The notes under the pieces are model-generated. The model ran no database searches. It was not told the DNA's origin and saw only the letters and a list, made by a program, of their open reading frames with translations. From NCBI RefSeq assembly GCF_030077865.1, contig NZ_JASDDP010000024.1: 64,000 nt of DNA; one strand, 5' to 3'. Made by a program: the position numbers and the translations under genes. The stretch comes from Mycoplasma_H phocimorsus (GTDB lineage Bacteria; Bacillota_I; Bacilli_A; Mycoplasmatales; Metamycoplasmataceae). Shown piece after piece: positions 22,335 through 32,604 of the stretch; position 1 is the first letter of the stretch, and every line of letters starts with the position of its first letter.

Positions 22335-23247
22335 CTTTTTTTGTTAATAAATTGAAATCATAATTAACAATTTCAAATTCTTTAGGTGGTAATGCAAAAA
22401 ATGTTTGTGCTTGATTAGTAAAGGGATCAATAAAAGAAAGCTCAAAAGCATGAAGATATTGATTAAATGAATTATGTGAAGTTCCATATATTGGGTCATT
22501 AAAAATTGGATGTTTTATATATTCAAGGTGAACTCTAATTTGATGAGTTCTACCAGTTTCAAGTTCGCACTCAATTAAACTTAATTTTTCTTCTTTGTAC
22601 ATAAATCTTTTTAATACTTTAATATGCGTAATAGCATTTTTTGAATTATCATTAGTAACAACCATTTTTTGTCGATTATTTGTTCCCCTTCCAATTGGTA
22701 AATTAATATGATATATATTTTGTTCCAGTCATTCTTTCACTATGGCAACATATTTTCTTTTAATAGTATGATCTTTAAGTTGCTGAGCCAAAAGATTATG
22801 AGCTTCATTATTTTTGGCTACTATTAAAAGACCAGTTGTATCTTTATCAATTCTATGAATTATACCTGGTCTTAATAAGCCATTATTATTAGAAAGATTA
22901 TTTTTAAAATAATACATTAAGCCATTGACTAATGTATTTTCATAATGACCTGGAGATGGGTGAACTACAACATTATTTTCTTTATTAATGATGACATAAT
23001 TATCATTTTGAAATATAATATCAATATTCATTTTTTGCGGAATAATATTTACTTGTTTATCAATGATTCTAGAAATATGAATCTCGCTTCCTTCTTTAGG
23101 AATATAGTTAGGCTTTCTAACTACAATTCCATCCACTTCAACAGCACCCTCTTTTATAAGAAATTTAATATCATTTCTAGTAATATTAGAATTATCACTA
23201 ATATATTTATCAATTCGTTCTTTATAATTTACTTTTATATTTAACAT
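22321..23247 (-). CDS. rluD: RluD-type 23S rRNA pseudouridine synthase
   Basis: A 308-residue protein. It has an N-terminal S4 RNA-binding domain (residues about 10-60), then the catalytic domain with HRIDKDTTGLLIVAK (catalytic Asp in RIDKDT, about residue 137) and the late RTHQIRVHL motif. Mycoplasmas usually keep two or three RluA/C/D paralogues, so the exact target uridines cannot be fixed from sequence. It is the first gene of a two-gene minus-strand unit with tex. Confidence 0.9.
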
Positions 23248-23426
23248 TATTCTATTATATTAAATTAATAAGTTTTATATTTTATATTAAAGTAATGATA
23301 TGTCAGTAAATAGTTTAATAATATTAAATATTGCTTTGAATATTGATTTAATAATTTTTGAAATTGCTTGTAATTAATATATAATTTAATATTATTTTTT
23401 AATAATGAATTTAGAAAGGAAACTAA

Positions 23427-24848
23427 TTGAAAAAGGTTGCATTATTTGTAAAAAATAAAATATTTTGAACATTTATTTTACTAATTAGCGTTTTATCTGT
23501 TTTTATTGGAGTATTGATTTTTAAGATGAAAAATCCTTACAAACCAGCTTTTTTTAACTATTCTTCTTATATTTCAAAAAAAAATAGAGAAGAAATGGAA
23601 AAAACATTTACTTATAAAGAATTTGGAACTGTTATTGAGTTTAAAAATGCCCTAGAAAAAGAACAAGCAGCAGCAGGAATTCTTCCGGCCTCAGAAGCAG
23701 CAAGACTAGTTAAGGAAGATAGAATTAGAAAAATTGATTTTAATCAAGTTTTTAATTTAAAAGGTGAAAGAATTTTAAAATCTACTAATGAAGTCAAAAA
23801 CTTTATTCAAAACATTGTTACACCAATTACCTGAAGACAACTAGAGTCATATGATGAGTATTTAAAAAATACATTAGATAAGAAAAAAAATAAAATTGAA
23901 GATCGACATTTATGAGAGTATTTTTTACCTTATTATTCTCAGGAATATGTAATTGCTTATAGTTCACATAAAAATGGCGGGAAAATACTTGAAGGTGTTC
24001 AAGATTATGAACTTTCATGATTTGAAATTTTAAGCAAACTAAAAGAATTAGGCTATCAAAATATAGCTATTACTAATGATTTAAGAAATAATATAGCTTT
24101 AGGTACTACTAGACTTTTATCTAAAAATAAAGCTGATTTTTTCATAGAAAATAATGGAAAATTAACTAAAGATGATTATGTTGATCAGTTAGATTCGTTT
24201 CAAAAATTAATTGAAGAGTCACTTGATGTTAAAATTACTCAACATGATAAAGTATTATTTGAGCCTGATGGTTCAAACCTTCTTGATAAACTAATTATTA
24301 AAGAGTCTAATATAAATCTTGGAATTTTATTTAATGGTGATGGTTTAGATGCATTTTATTCAGAAGATAATAATAAAGATGTAGAAGAAGGTTCAGTAAG
24401 AATTATTAAGCCTAAACAAACTGTTATTACACTTGATGGGATTATTATAAATAATTCAGTTTCTGATGAAGAAGTTGGTACATATTTACAAAGATTAAAC
24501 ACTTCGCTTTATAGTCATGAAAAATATATAAATTACGAAGATTTTAATGATTATTCACTTTTAGAAAAAAAATTAGAACAACATAAAATTATTAATGAAG
24601 ATGGTGAAGAAGAAATCGATTATAGTGCAGTTAATTTTGCAAGTAATTTTGACTTTATCAACTATACCCCTGTTTATAAAATTGAGTATAATTATTTTTT
24701 AGATAATTATTTTGATGATGATGAAAAAGGAAGATTAGCATTCAATATTTATAAAATTGATAACAATAAAGCAATATTCCTTCAACCAATTGACAAAGAA
24801 CTAGATGCCCAAGCTAGAATAAAATTTAATAATATTGTTTCTAATTAA
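23427..24848 (+). CDS. potD: PotD-like spermidine/putrescine-binding protein, orphan
   Basis: A 473-residue protein starting at TTG (AGAAAGGA upstream). It has a signal anchor at about residues 9-30 and no lipobox Cys. Segments resembling PotD are ASEAARLVKEDRIRKIDFNQVF, LGILFNGDGLDAFY and a late VITLDGIIINNS block. PotD captures polyamines for the PotABC importer. None of potA, potB or potC is adjacent, although mycoplasmas normally keep the four together, so the partner genes must be elsewhere or lost. The family call rests on remembered motif order only. Confidence 0.5.
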
Positions 24849-24884
24849 ATACTTAAAAATACAAAAATAAAGCACCTATTTTAA

Positions 24885-24935
24885 ACTAGGACAAAAAATG
24901 GCACTCTTTTATAGAGTGTCCTTTTGTGTCCTAGT
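24885..24935. repeat. 51-bp palindromic element matching the IS3 left end
   Basis: Outer arms ACTAGGACA...CACTC and GAGTG...TGTCCTAGT are inverted over 22 bases with about 19 matches and a seven-base centre. The left 40 bases match the left ends of the two IS3 copies at 31255 and 33854, but here the IS end is completed to a near-perfect hairpin and no transposase follows. It may be a terminator-like relic or a MITE. Confidence 0.6.
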
Positions 24936-25091
24936 CTACTGTTTAGATATATTATTATTTTTTAATAAATCTTTTTCATTCTTAATTTTTGCTATTTCTT
25001 CACAAAAAAATTATATTTTTTATTTTTTTACAACTTATATTTTCAGAAAAACTTTGCAACTATTCAAATTTTTATTTGAATATATTTAATA

Positions 25092-25390
25092 TTATAATGC
25101 TATTGTGTCATCTTTTAATTCAATATTAGGTAAGGGTTCATGTTTAATTCTTCTTAATATTTAAATTCTTTTTAGAGACATCACGAAGTTGCAATAATAA
25201 ACAAGCCAGTAAAATATTTCAGCTGTCAGCAATTTATACCTTAAAAATAACATCATGTAAAACACTATTTTTCGATATTGATTTAAATCAACTTTTTTAA
25301 ATTAAAATCTAATTTATCATTTGAAAAATATGTAACTCAAGTAGAATTAATTTTATTAAATGTATATTATTTTAATATTAATATAGCATA
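25092..25390 (-). pseudogene. Decayed unknown gene, C-terminal part
   Basis: On the minus strand several short stretches read like one protein across frame breaks: NSTWVTYFSNDKLDFNLKK, then a frame change, then ADSWNILLACLLLQLRDVSKK, another break, then RRIKHEPLPNIELKDDTIAL and a TAA at 25092-25094. Trp codons here are TGA, as in local genes. I cannot name the family. No intact frame longer than about 40 residues remains. Confidence 0.4.
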
Positions 25391-25531
25391 ATAATTTACT
25401 TGTTTTTTATGCAACTTAAATAAAAAAAGATAACCAATTTTTAACAAATTATTAAGTTTGTAAACCTTTTTACACAATAATATAAAATTATTTTTATTGA
25501 ACTTGTTTAAATTATTCTATATTATTAGAAT
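25391..25531. other. Upstream region of topA
   Basis: About 140 AT-rich bases containing several TATAAT-like hexamers and no convincing ribosome binding site immediately before the topA ATG. It presumably carries the topA promoter, but I cannot fix it. Confidence 0.3.
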
Positions 25532-27373
25532 ATGAAAAATGAAAAAACATTAGTTATTGTTGAGTCTCCAAATAAAATAAAGGCTATAAAAAAATATTTA
25601 GAAAAAAATAATATAAATTGCGATGTTGAAGCTACAAAAGGTCATATTGCCATTCTTCCTTCAACTGGTAAAGATGGATTGGGAATAGATATAGAAAATT
25701 GAATACCCCTTTATAAAGTTGATCCTGAAAAAAGAAGCGTTGTCGCAAAATTAAAAAAATTAGCTAAATTAGCTAATAAAGTTGTTATTGCGACCGACCA
25801 TGATCGTGAAGGCGAGGCTATTGCAGAAAACTTAATAGAATATTTAGATTGTAAAGATAAATATTCAAGAATAGTATTCAATGAAATTACTCAAGAAGCA
25901 ATTATTAATGCCTATAACAATCCTGGATTATTAAATGAAGATTTAGTTAATGCTCAAAAAGCGCGAAGAATGTTAGATAGAATATTAGGTTATAAGTTAA
26001 CAAATTTAATGAAAAAAAATATTAAAAATTCTGTTTCTAAGCCTTCAGCAGGAAGAGTTCAATCTATAGCTCTTAAGCTAGTTTGCGATAAAGAGAAAGA
26101 AATAGAAAGTTTCATTCCAGAGCAATATTACTTAATTAAAGCACATTTAGCAAACAATATTACTGCTAATTATTTTAGTAATGAATTAATTGGCGATAAG
26201 GAAAGAGTTAAAGATAAAAAAATTGCAGAAAATATTTTGAATTCATTAAAGGGCGATTTAAAAGTAGTTGATATTAAAACTATTACTAAAAATGATCCTA
26301 TCATTACCCCTTTAAAGCAAGCAACACTTTTTAAAAAATGTCAATTGTCATCAACAACAGTTCAAGCATGTGCTCAAAAACTTTATGAGGGTTTTGGTGA
26401 AGATGGTGGAATTATTTCGTATCCTCGTACTGATTCAACCAGATTTTCAGCTTCATTTATTGAAAAAGCAAAAGATTTTATTGCCAAAACTTATGGTGAA
26501 GAATATGTTGCAAAAGTAATTAAAGGATCTTCAGGTGATCAAGATGCTCATGAAGCTATTAGACCAACATCACTTAAATTAACGCCAAAAAAAGCAAAAG
26601 AAAAATATAATCTTACATCAGCAGAATACACAGTTTATAAATTAATTTATAATACTACACTTAAAGCATTAATGCTCCCGCCTAAACGTAATATTACTAC
26701 TTATATTTATAATAACAATAATAATAAATTTAAAAACAGTTTTTCTAGTTTTGAATTCGAAGGATATAAAATTATTAATGATGAAAAAGAAGATATTAAT
26801 TTAGATCCTAAATATGCTATTAATGATTTAGTAAAAGTAAATAAATATACAAGTGATTTTCATGAAACTAAACCGCCAGCCAGATATACAGAAGGTTCAT
26901 TAATAAGTATGTTAGATGAAATTAAAGTAGGGCGTCCTTCTACTTTTGCAACTACTGTACAAATTCTTAAAAATAGAGAGTATGCTATTAAAGATTCTTC
27001 TTATTTAAAACCAACAACATTTGGAAAAATAGTTAATGAACAATTAATTAAATTTTTTCCTAAAATTATTAATGAAAAGTACACTGCTTTTGTAGAGAAT
27101 GAATTAGATTTAATTGCCAATGAAGGCAAAAAAGTTTCTGAAGTAATGAATGAATTTAATAATGAATTTACATCATCATTAGAAGAAGCTACTAAAATTA
27201 TCGAACCAGTTATTTTACAACAAAATATCTTAGCAGATCCCTGTCCTATTTGTGGCGCGGCTGTTGTAGAGCGTAAAAATAAAAAAGGTGATAAGTTTGG
27301 TGGATGTAGCTCATTTCCTAATTGTAAGTTCACAATTTCAATTCCTAAGCTTAAGCATATTAAAGTTAATTAA
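25532..27373 (+). CDS. topA: DNA topoisomerase I (type IA)
   Basis: A 613-residue protein. The TOPRIM domain starts at once (LVIVESPNKIKAIKKYL) with its DHDREGEAIA acidic motif near residue 90. The catalytic Tyr lies in ISYPRTDSTRFS near residue 300. A single C-terminal zinc ribbon uses CPIC and CSSFPNC. It relaxes negative supercoils by cutting one strand. B. subtilis-type enzymes carry several zinc ribbons and about 690 residues, so this is a trimmed form. The start ATG 25532 is in frame with the TOPRIM motif and needs only one TGA Trp. Confidence 0.95.
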
Positions 27374-27738
27374 AAACATAATATATAAAATTAACAAAAT
27401 AAAAAAACAACAGTTTAAAACAAAATATAATTTATGTTAAATTTTATTTTTGCAGTTCTAACATAAATTTAAAATCAACAAAAAAGTATAAAAAAATTAA
27501 ATAGTTTTGTAGCAAAAAATGAATTTGTAAATTCTTTTTGCTATTTTTTTTAATTTATTAAAATTAATTTAATTACATTTTTTTCATTATATTTAATGAT
27601 TTTTTTTGTATATAAAATTGCAATTTTAGTTGTTTTTATATAAAAGTCTATATTTATCCTTTCTTTAGTATGAAAATAAATAATTTTTTAGAAAAAACAA
27701 GTTTTCATTTATATTTAAGTACATAGAAAGGATGAGAC
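27374..27738. other. Gene-free interval after topA
   Basis: 365 bases without an ORF. It holds an 11-base inverted repeat, AATTTATGTTA / TAACATAAATT, at 27429-27469 and a strong T-tailed hairpin at 27510-27551, then the promoter region of the next lipoprotein gene. Confidence 0.5.
27510..27551 (+). terminator. Terminator downstream of topA
   Basis: TAGCAAAAA and TTTTTGCTA form the stem base, extended by GAATTT/AAATTC, and are followed by an uninterrupted T run. It lies 137 bases after the topA stop. Confidence 0.8.
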
Positions 27739-28596
27739 ATAAACATAAAAAGAAAATTATTATTTGGAATAATTTTTTCTTCATTATCTGCAACTGCAAT
27801 AGTTGCAACTTCTTGTCATATTAATAATAAGTTGAAAGAAGAATTGGCAGATGCAAAAATTTTGGAGAAAAAAATAAGAGGAACAGAAATTGATGTTCAA
27901 GTTGATCCTGTTTTATTATTTAAAGCTGATGATCTTGTAATTGAAAATAAGGAAGATTTATTATCTTTAGCAGACGAAAATAAATTGAAAAGCGAAAATT
28001 TAGTTATTGAAGAAGAAACAAAAAATTTAGAAAAAATAGAACATTCAAAAGAGGAGAAGGCATCGCCCTTAAATAAAGATGTCAAACATTCAGAAAGTCA
28101 TAATTCCACAAATTGAGCAAAAAATAATCCTGGAAAAACAGCTGCTATCGTTTTTGGTGTTTTAGCTGGCGCCACTTTAACAGGGGTTGCTATTTGACAA
28201 TTATATGAGCATTTTAAAAATACTCAATATTGAGAGTTTATTGAAGAGATAATTGAAAAAAAATATACAATAGAAGTTACAGAAATAGAAGATATTGTTG
28301 AAAAAGAAGTGATTGAATATATTAATTTAACAACAACTGATAGTAATAAATATTTACAATTATTAAAAATTTGTTTACATTATGCTTATAAAAAAGAAAC
28401 AAAAAAAATTATTGAAATTGTAAAAAAAATTCATAGAAAAAAAGTAATTAGCAAAAATAAAAAAGAGACACTTTCATGAGAAGAACAAACTCTTTCTGAA
28501 ATTAAAAATGTTAAAACAACTATAACAAATTTTGGAACAAAAATTTATAAAGAAGAAATATCTTATGCTATTAAAAAAAGTAGAACAAAAAAGTAA
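27739..28596 (+). CDS. Lipoprotein with C-terminal-half TM helix; probable ATA start
   Basis: A 285-residue protein. The signal peptide runs ..RKLLFGIIFSSLSATAIVATSC, with the lipobox Cys near residue 28. The only codon after the GAAAGGA ribosome site that is in frame with the signal peptide is ATA at 27739; the ATG at 27732 is out of frame. A second hydrophobic segment (AAIVFGVLAGATLTGVAIW, about residues 136-156) follows an acidic linker, and the C-terminal 120 residues are Lys-rich. The layout of lipobox, acidic linker, TM and basic tail resembles the genes at 32605 and 35920. Function unknown. Confidence 0.6.
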
Positions 28597-28640
28597 TAAT
28601 AAATATAACATTAGTACTTAAAAATTAAAGCAAAATCATA

Positions 28641-28674
28641 CTACACCACAGCAATTTGCTGTGGTGTTTTCAAT
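28641..28674. terminator. Bidirectional hairpin resembling the IS3 3' tail
   Basis: Arms ACACCACAGCAA and TTGCTGTGGTGT with a short spacer and a T run on the plus strand lie between convergent genes, so it can work as a terminator. On the minus strand it reads as WKTPQQIAVV-stop in spirit (KTPQQIAVV), the same as the transposase C-terminus KTPQQVAVV of the IS3 copy ending at 32516. Confidence 0.7.
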
Positions 28675-28749
28675 TTATTTTTTTTCATTTAAACTTAACT
28701 TTTAAAAATTGAGTAAAAATTTAAACACATTAAATAAAATAAAAAAATA

Positions 28750-28777
28750 TAAAAAAATTCAAGAACTTACTTGAATT
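28750..28777 (-). terminator. Terminator of deoC-upp
   Basis: Read on the minus strand, ATTCAAG and CTTGAAT arms with a six-base loop are followed by seven T residues, two bases past the upp stop codon. Confidence 0.75.
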
Positions 28778-28778
28778 T

Positions 28779-29405
28779 TTATTTAGTTCCAAACAATCTA
28801 TCACCTGCATCACCAAGACCAGGCACAATATAATTGTCATCATTTAGCTTTTCATCTAAAGCAGCTAAATATATGTTTATTTTTGAATTAAACTCTTTAT
28901 TAACTTTTTCAACCCCTTCAGGTGAGCCAACTAAACATACAAGCTGAATATTGCTATATCCATCTTCTTGTAACTTTTTAATAGCATCAATTGCGCTGTT
29001 TCCAGTAGCCAACATAGGATCGACAACAAAAATATAACTATCTTTCTCTACTTGAGGCATTTTATAAAAATATGTATGAGGTTCAAAAGTAACTTCATCA
29101 CGATACATTCCAATATGCCCTAATCTTGCTTCAGGAACAAGATTAAGAATACCTTCAGTCATTCCTAAACCAGCTCTCAAAATTGGAACAATAATAATTT
29201 CCTTATCAAGCGTTTTACCACAAAATTTTTCAACAATTGGTGTTTGAATAATAATATCTTTAGTTTTATATGTACGAAGAATTTCATATACCATTAAAGA
29301 TGCTATTTCATTAAGATTTTTTCTAAAGTAAGTATGATCAGTATCTTTTTTTCTCATCATTGTGAGTTTCATATCTATTAAAGGGTGATTCAAAATTTTC
29401 AACAT
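28779..29405 (-). CDS. upp: Uracil phosphoribosyltransferase
   Basis: A 208-residue protein of standard length. It makes UMP from uracil and PRPP, the main pyrimidine salvage step in mollicutes. Visible motifs are VPILRAGLGM, HIGMYRD and the PRPP loop VVDPMLATGNSA, with the uracil-binding GLGDAGDR near the C-terminus. The start lies three bases after the deoC stop, so the two form one nucleoside-salvage unit. Confidence 0.96.
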   Translation of the reverse strand: MLKILNHPLIDMKLTMMRKKDTDHTYFRKNLNEIASLMVYEILRTYKTKDIIIQTPIVEKFCGKTLDKEIIIVPILRAGLGMTEGILNLVPEARLGHIGMYRDEVTFEPHTYFYKMPQVEKDSYIFVVDPMLATGNSAIDAIKKLQEDGYSNIQLVCLVGSPEGVEKVNKEFNSKINIYLAALDEKLNDDNYIVPGLGDAGDRLFGTK

Positions 29406-29408
29406 ATT

Positions 29409-30080
29409 TTAGTAACCTTCTTTACTCTCTGTTCCTTCAACTATTGATATTGATCTTGATGTACCAAATCTTGTAGCACCAGCTTCATACATTTTAATTA
29501 AATCATTTGCATTAGCAATTCCACCGGCAGCTTTAATTTGAATTTGATCTTTAACAACTGATTTCATTAAAACAATATCTTCTAGTGTAGCACCACGATA
29601 TGAAAATCCGGTTGATGTTTTGATAAATTCGGCTCCTGATTTAACTACAATTTCTGATACTTTAAGAATCTCTTCTTTTGTTAAAAGTGCTGTTTCAACA
29701 ATAACTTTAAGAATGTTGTGAGGCATTACTTTTTTAACTGTTTTAATATCGTTTAAAACATATTCATAATCTTCTTCTTTAAATTTACCAATATTAATTA
29801 CCATATCAATTTCATCAGCGCCATGTCTAATAGCTAATTCTGCTTCATGTGCTTTAGCTTGTGGAATTGAAGCGCCTAATGGAAATCCTACAACAGCAGT
29901 AATTCCAATTTGTGTTCCTTCTAATTTACTTTTTGCATATTTAACTCATGAAGAATTAACACAAATAGTTTTAAAATTGTATTCTTTTGCTTCAGCAATT
30001 AACTTATCAATTTCTTTTTTAGTGCCTTCAGGCTTTAAGTATGTATGGTCAATTAATTGAGCCATTTCGTTTTTTGTCAT
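29409..30080 (-). CDS. deoC: Deoxyribose-phosphate aldolase
   Basis: A 223-residue TIM-barrel aldolase that splits deoxyribose 5-phosphate into glyceraldehyde 3-phosphate and acetaldehyde. Visible landmarks are LIDHTYLKPEGT at the start, TAVVGFPLG, the KVIVET strand with its Lys and Glu, and the Schiff-base Lys in FIKTSTGFS. I chose ATG 30080, which follows AAGGAG by seven bases. An in-frame TGA at a Ser-Ser-Trp site hides the N-terminal third under the standard code. It feeds deoxynucleoside carbon into glycolysis and fits beside upp. Confidence 0.95.
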
Positions 30081-30318
30081 ATTGCAACTCCTTTTTTATT
30101 AATTAATTATATATTAATTTATTTAATATATAAAATAAGTAATTAGAACAAAAATAATTACAATTTTTAAAATAATAATAAATTAGATAAAATTAATTTT
30201 TGAAATGTAATAAATTTTATATTTTTTTTATAAATAAATTTAAAGAATTTAATTTTTACATTAAACTAAATTTTTATTATTTATAATTTTTGAAACTTTA
30301 AATATAAAGGAGTTACTT

Positions 30319-31011
30319 TTGAAAAAAGCATTTGCATGATCATCAATTTTAACTTTAATAATTATTGTAATTCCAATAGTTAGTATTTCAAAAATTAAAA
30401 TAAATAATAATTCAAAAAACACAATTTTAGAGAAAAAGAACATTAGTTTTGAAAATAAAAAATCTATTTTAAAAAGAGCTGATTATGAAGAACAAAAATA
30501 TGAAAAAATATTAGAAAAGCAACAAAAAGTTAGTTTAAAAAAACAAAGTTATAAAACGCAAAAGATAAACTTAACAAAACAATCAAATAGTTTTTTAAAG
30601 ACATTATCTAGCTCAGCAATTCCTTGAAAAACAATTTTATATTCAGCTTTTGGATTAGTTGGTGGCGCCTGCGTTACTTATGGAGTTTATGAAGGTATTA
30701 AATATATTTTTAGAAAACCAAAAGGATGAATTATTAACCCTAAAAATGGTAAAAATATATCTAAAGTTTATTTTTCTAACAATAATGCATTTTTAAAAAA
30801 TAATGACATTTATTCTAATTTAGCTGAAAAAAAAGAAAATAATTGATGATTGCCCCGCAACGGCTATAGCACTTTATATGTAAAAATAACTTCTGATAAT
30901 AATGAAAATACCATTTCAGAAACGCAATATGAACTAAAAAATGATATGTGAAGCTTAATTACTACTCAAACAGATGCTTCCGATGATTACATTTTTGAAA
31001 AAATATATTAA
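30319..31011 (+). CDS. Two-TM surface membrane protein, unknown function
   Basis: A 230-residue protein starting at TTG eight bases after AAAGGAG. It has an N-terminal hydrophobic segment (about 8-26) without a lipobox Cys, a Lys-rich helical linker, a second TM with many Gly (AFGLVGGACVTYGVYEGIKYIF, about 110-135), and a C-terminal domain of about 95 residues rich in Trp and Asn. The arrangement resembles the TM-tailed lipoproteins nearby and the decayed gene at 57967-59061. It is divergent from deoC. Confidence 0.6.
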
Positions 31012-31157
31012 TTAGACATTTACTAGCATTATACTAATAATAATCAAAAAATTGAATATAAAATTATTTAGTAGCTTTACTGTTTTTTGCCTCTAAAAGA
31101 TAAAAAGATTTATTATATAATAATATAAATAAAGTTATAAATTTAAATAAAAAGCTT

Positions 31158-31201
31158 AAAGTCTAAATTTTAATATTAAAATAACAAAATTTAGACTTTT
31201 T
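31158..31201 (+). terminator. Terminator after the 30319 membrane protein
   Basis: Arms AAAGTCTAAATTTT and AAAATTTAGACTTTT enclose a short AT loop and end in a T run. The stem is long and nearly perfect, standing just before the IS3 insertion. Confidence 0.8.
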
Positions 31202-31322
31202 ACTTATAACCTTTAAATAAAATTTAATATAAATAAAAAAACGCTTATGTAGACTAGGACAAAAAATGGCACTCTTTTATAGAGTGTCCCCTTGTGTCAC
31301 CTGTATGTTACAGGAGAGCAAA

Positions 31323-31790
31323 ATGTCTAGACACTTTACTAAAGAAGAGAATGAAATTATTTTTAAAGAGTATGAGCAATTGGAAATGGAAAGAGCTATA
31401 AAGGTAGCTATTAACATCTCGCACAAATTAGCTTTTATCAAAAAACGCCACCTTACCAGAAGGATTATAAGGATTATTTCATATTATAATAAAGGAATGC
31501 AAGATTTATTAGTTGAGGGTAAGCGGGGCATAAATAGAAGATTAGGTAGTGGAGCACTTGGAAAGAAGAAATTGAGAATTAAGAGTATATTGAAAGAAAT
31601 GAACCCTACTAAAGTTGATAGGTTACTTTCAATCTTTGAAGAAAATGTTGCTTTTACTAAAGAACAAAAGAAGTTAATAGTAAGAGAATATAAAGGAAAA
31701 CTATCAATAAATGAATTAGCAAAGCTATTTAATGTTTCTAAAAGAACACTATTTAGATGAAAAAAAGTTAGAAAATGTTGTGAAAACTAA
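31323..31790 (+). CDS. IS3-family transposase orfA (copy 1)
   Basis: A 155-residue protein with a C-terminal helix-turn-helix (LSINELAKLFNVSKRTLFRW), the DNA-binding half of IS3 transposases. The start ATG 31323 follows AGGAG. An in-frame upstream ATG at 31266 lies inside the left-end hairpin and is less likely. Near the end, the run of seven A residues at 31760-31766 is a classic -1 slippage site: shifting back one base enters the orfB frame. The frame is intact. Confidence 0.85.
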
Positions 31791-32516
31791 ATAATATGAC
31801 AACATTCTCATAGATGCATTTGCTTTACACAAAAAAGTTTATGGAAGAGTGCATTTAAGTCAATTTATTGCTAAAAAGCACAATATTTATATAAATTCAC
31901 GTACTTTAGGTCATGATATGAACCGTTTAGGTTTAAAATGCGAGATTAGACGAAAACGCAAAGAGCGTGAAAAAAAGATACAACTACTAAATTTGAGAAC
32001 ATTGTAAACAGAGATGACAACGATAATCAAAATCGAAACATTTATGCAACTGATGCCGCTTATATTGAAGGAACAAGAAATTCTAAACAAAATCATGTTT
32101 TCTTGTCTGCAATTATAAGTTATAAAACTAAACAAATTATTAGTTGAAAACTCTCAACTAATAATGATTTAAATTTTTGTTTTGATAATGTTAACAACTT
32201 GTTAAAAATAATAAAAAATGAAAAATTCATCATCCATTCTGATCATGAGTTTCAATATACAAACAAAGTGTATATTAATAAAATAAGAAATAATAATGAA
32301 ATATCACTTTCAAGAGTGGGCAATTCACTTGATAATCGTGAAATTGAATATTGATTCTCAATTCTAAAATCAGAATATTTAAACAGAATTGAAATAAGCA
32401 AGATGACATTAAAAGAACTTAAAAAAGTTATAAGAAATTTCGTAAATTGATACAGCAACGAGAGAATTCAAAGTAATTTGGGATGAAAAACACCACAGCA
32501 AGTTGCTGTGGTGTAA
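31764..32516 (+). pseudogene. IS3-family transposase orfB (copy 1), inactivated
   Basis: The orfB frame encodes an rve integrase with the DDE blocks TDAAYIEG, IHSDHEFQYT and NREIEYWFSILKSE, and ends KTPQQVAVV. It is broken twice. The codon after VVKTK is TAA where copy 2 has GAA, and a single base is missing in the A run near 31970, where copy 2 reads AAAGAAAGATAC. It cannot make a full transposase. Confidence 0.85.
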
Positions 32517-32604
32517 AATAAATTTTATGGTGACATTTTTTTCCATGTCACTAATGTTAACGTTTTTTATTAATTACATAAATTTTAAATTATTTTTATT
32601 GCTA

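Larger units (their letters stand above)
31255..32553 (+). mobile_element. IS3-family element, copy 1 (decayed)
   Basis: About 1.3 kb bounded by imperfect inverted ends: TAGGACAAAAAATGGCAC on the left and the complement of CCATGTCACTA on the right. It carries orfA and a broken orfB. I find no clear target duplication. Copy 2 lies 1.3 kb downstream in the same orientation. Confidence 0.8.
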
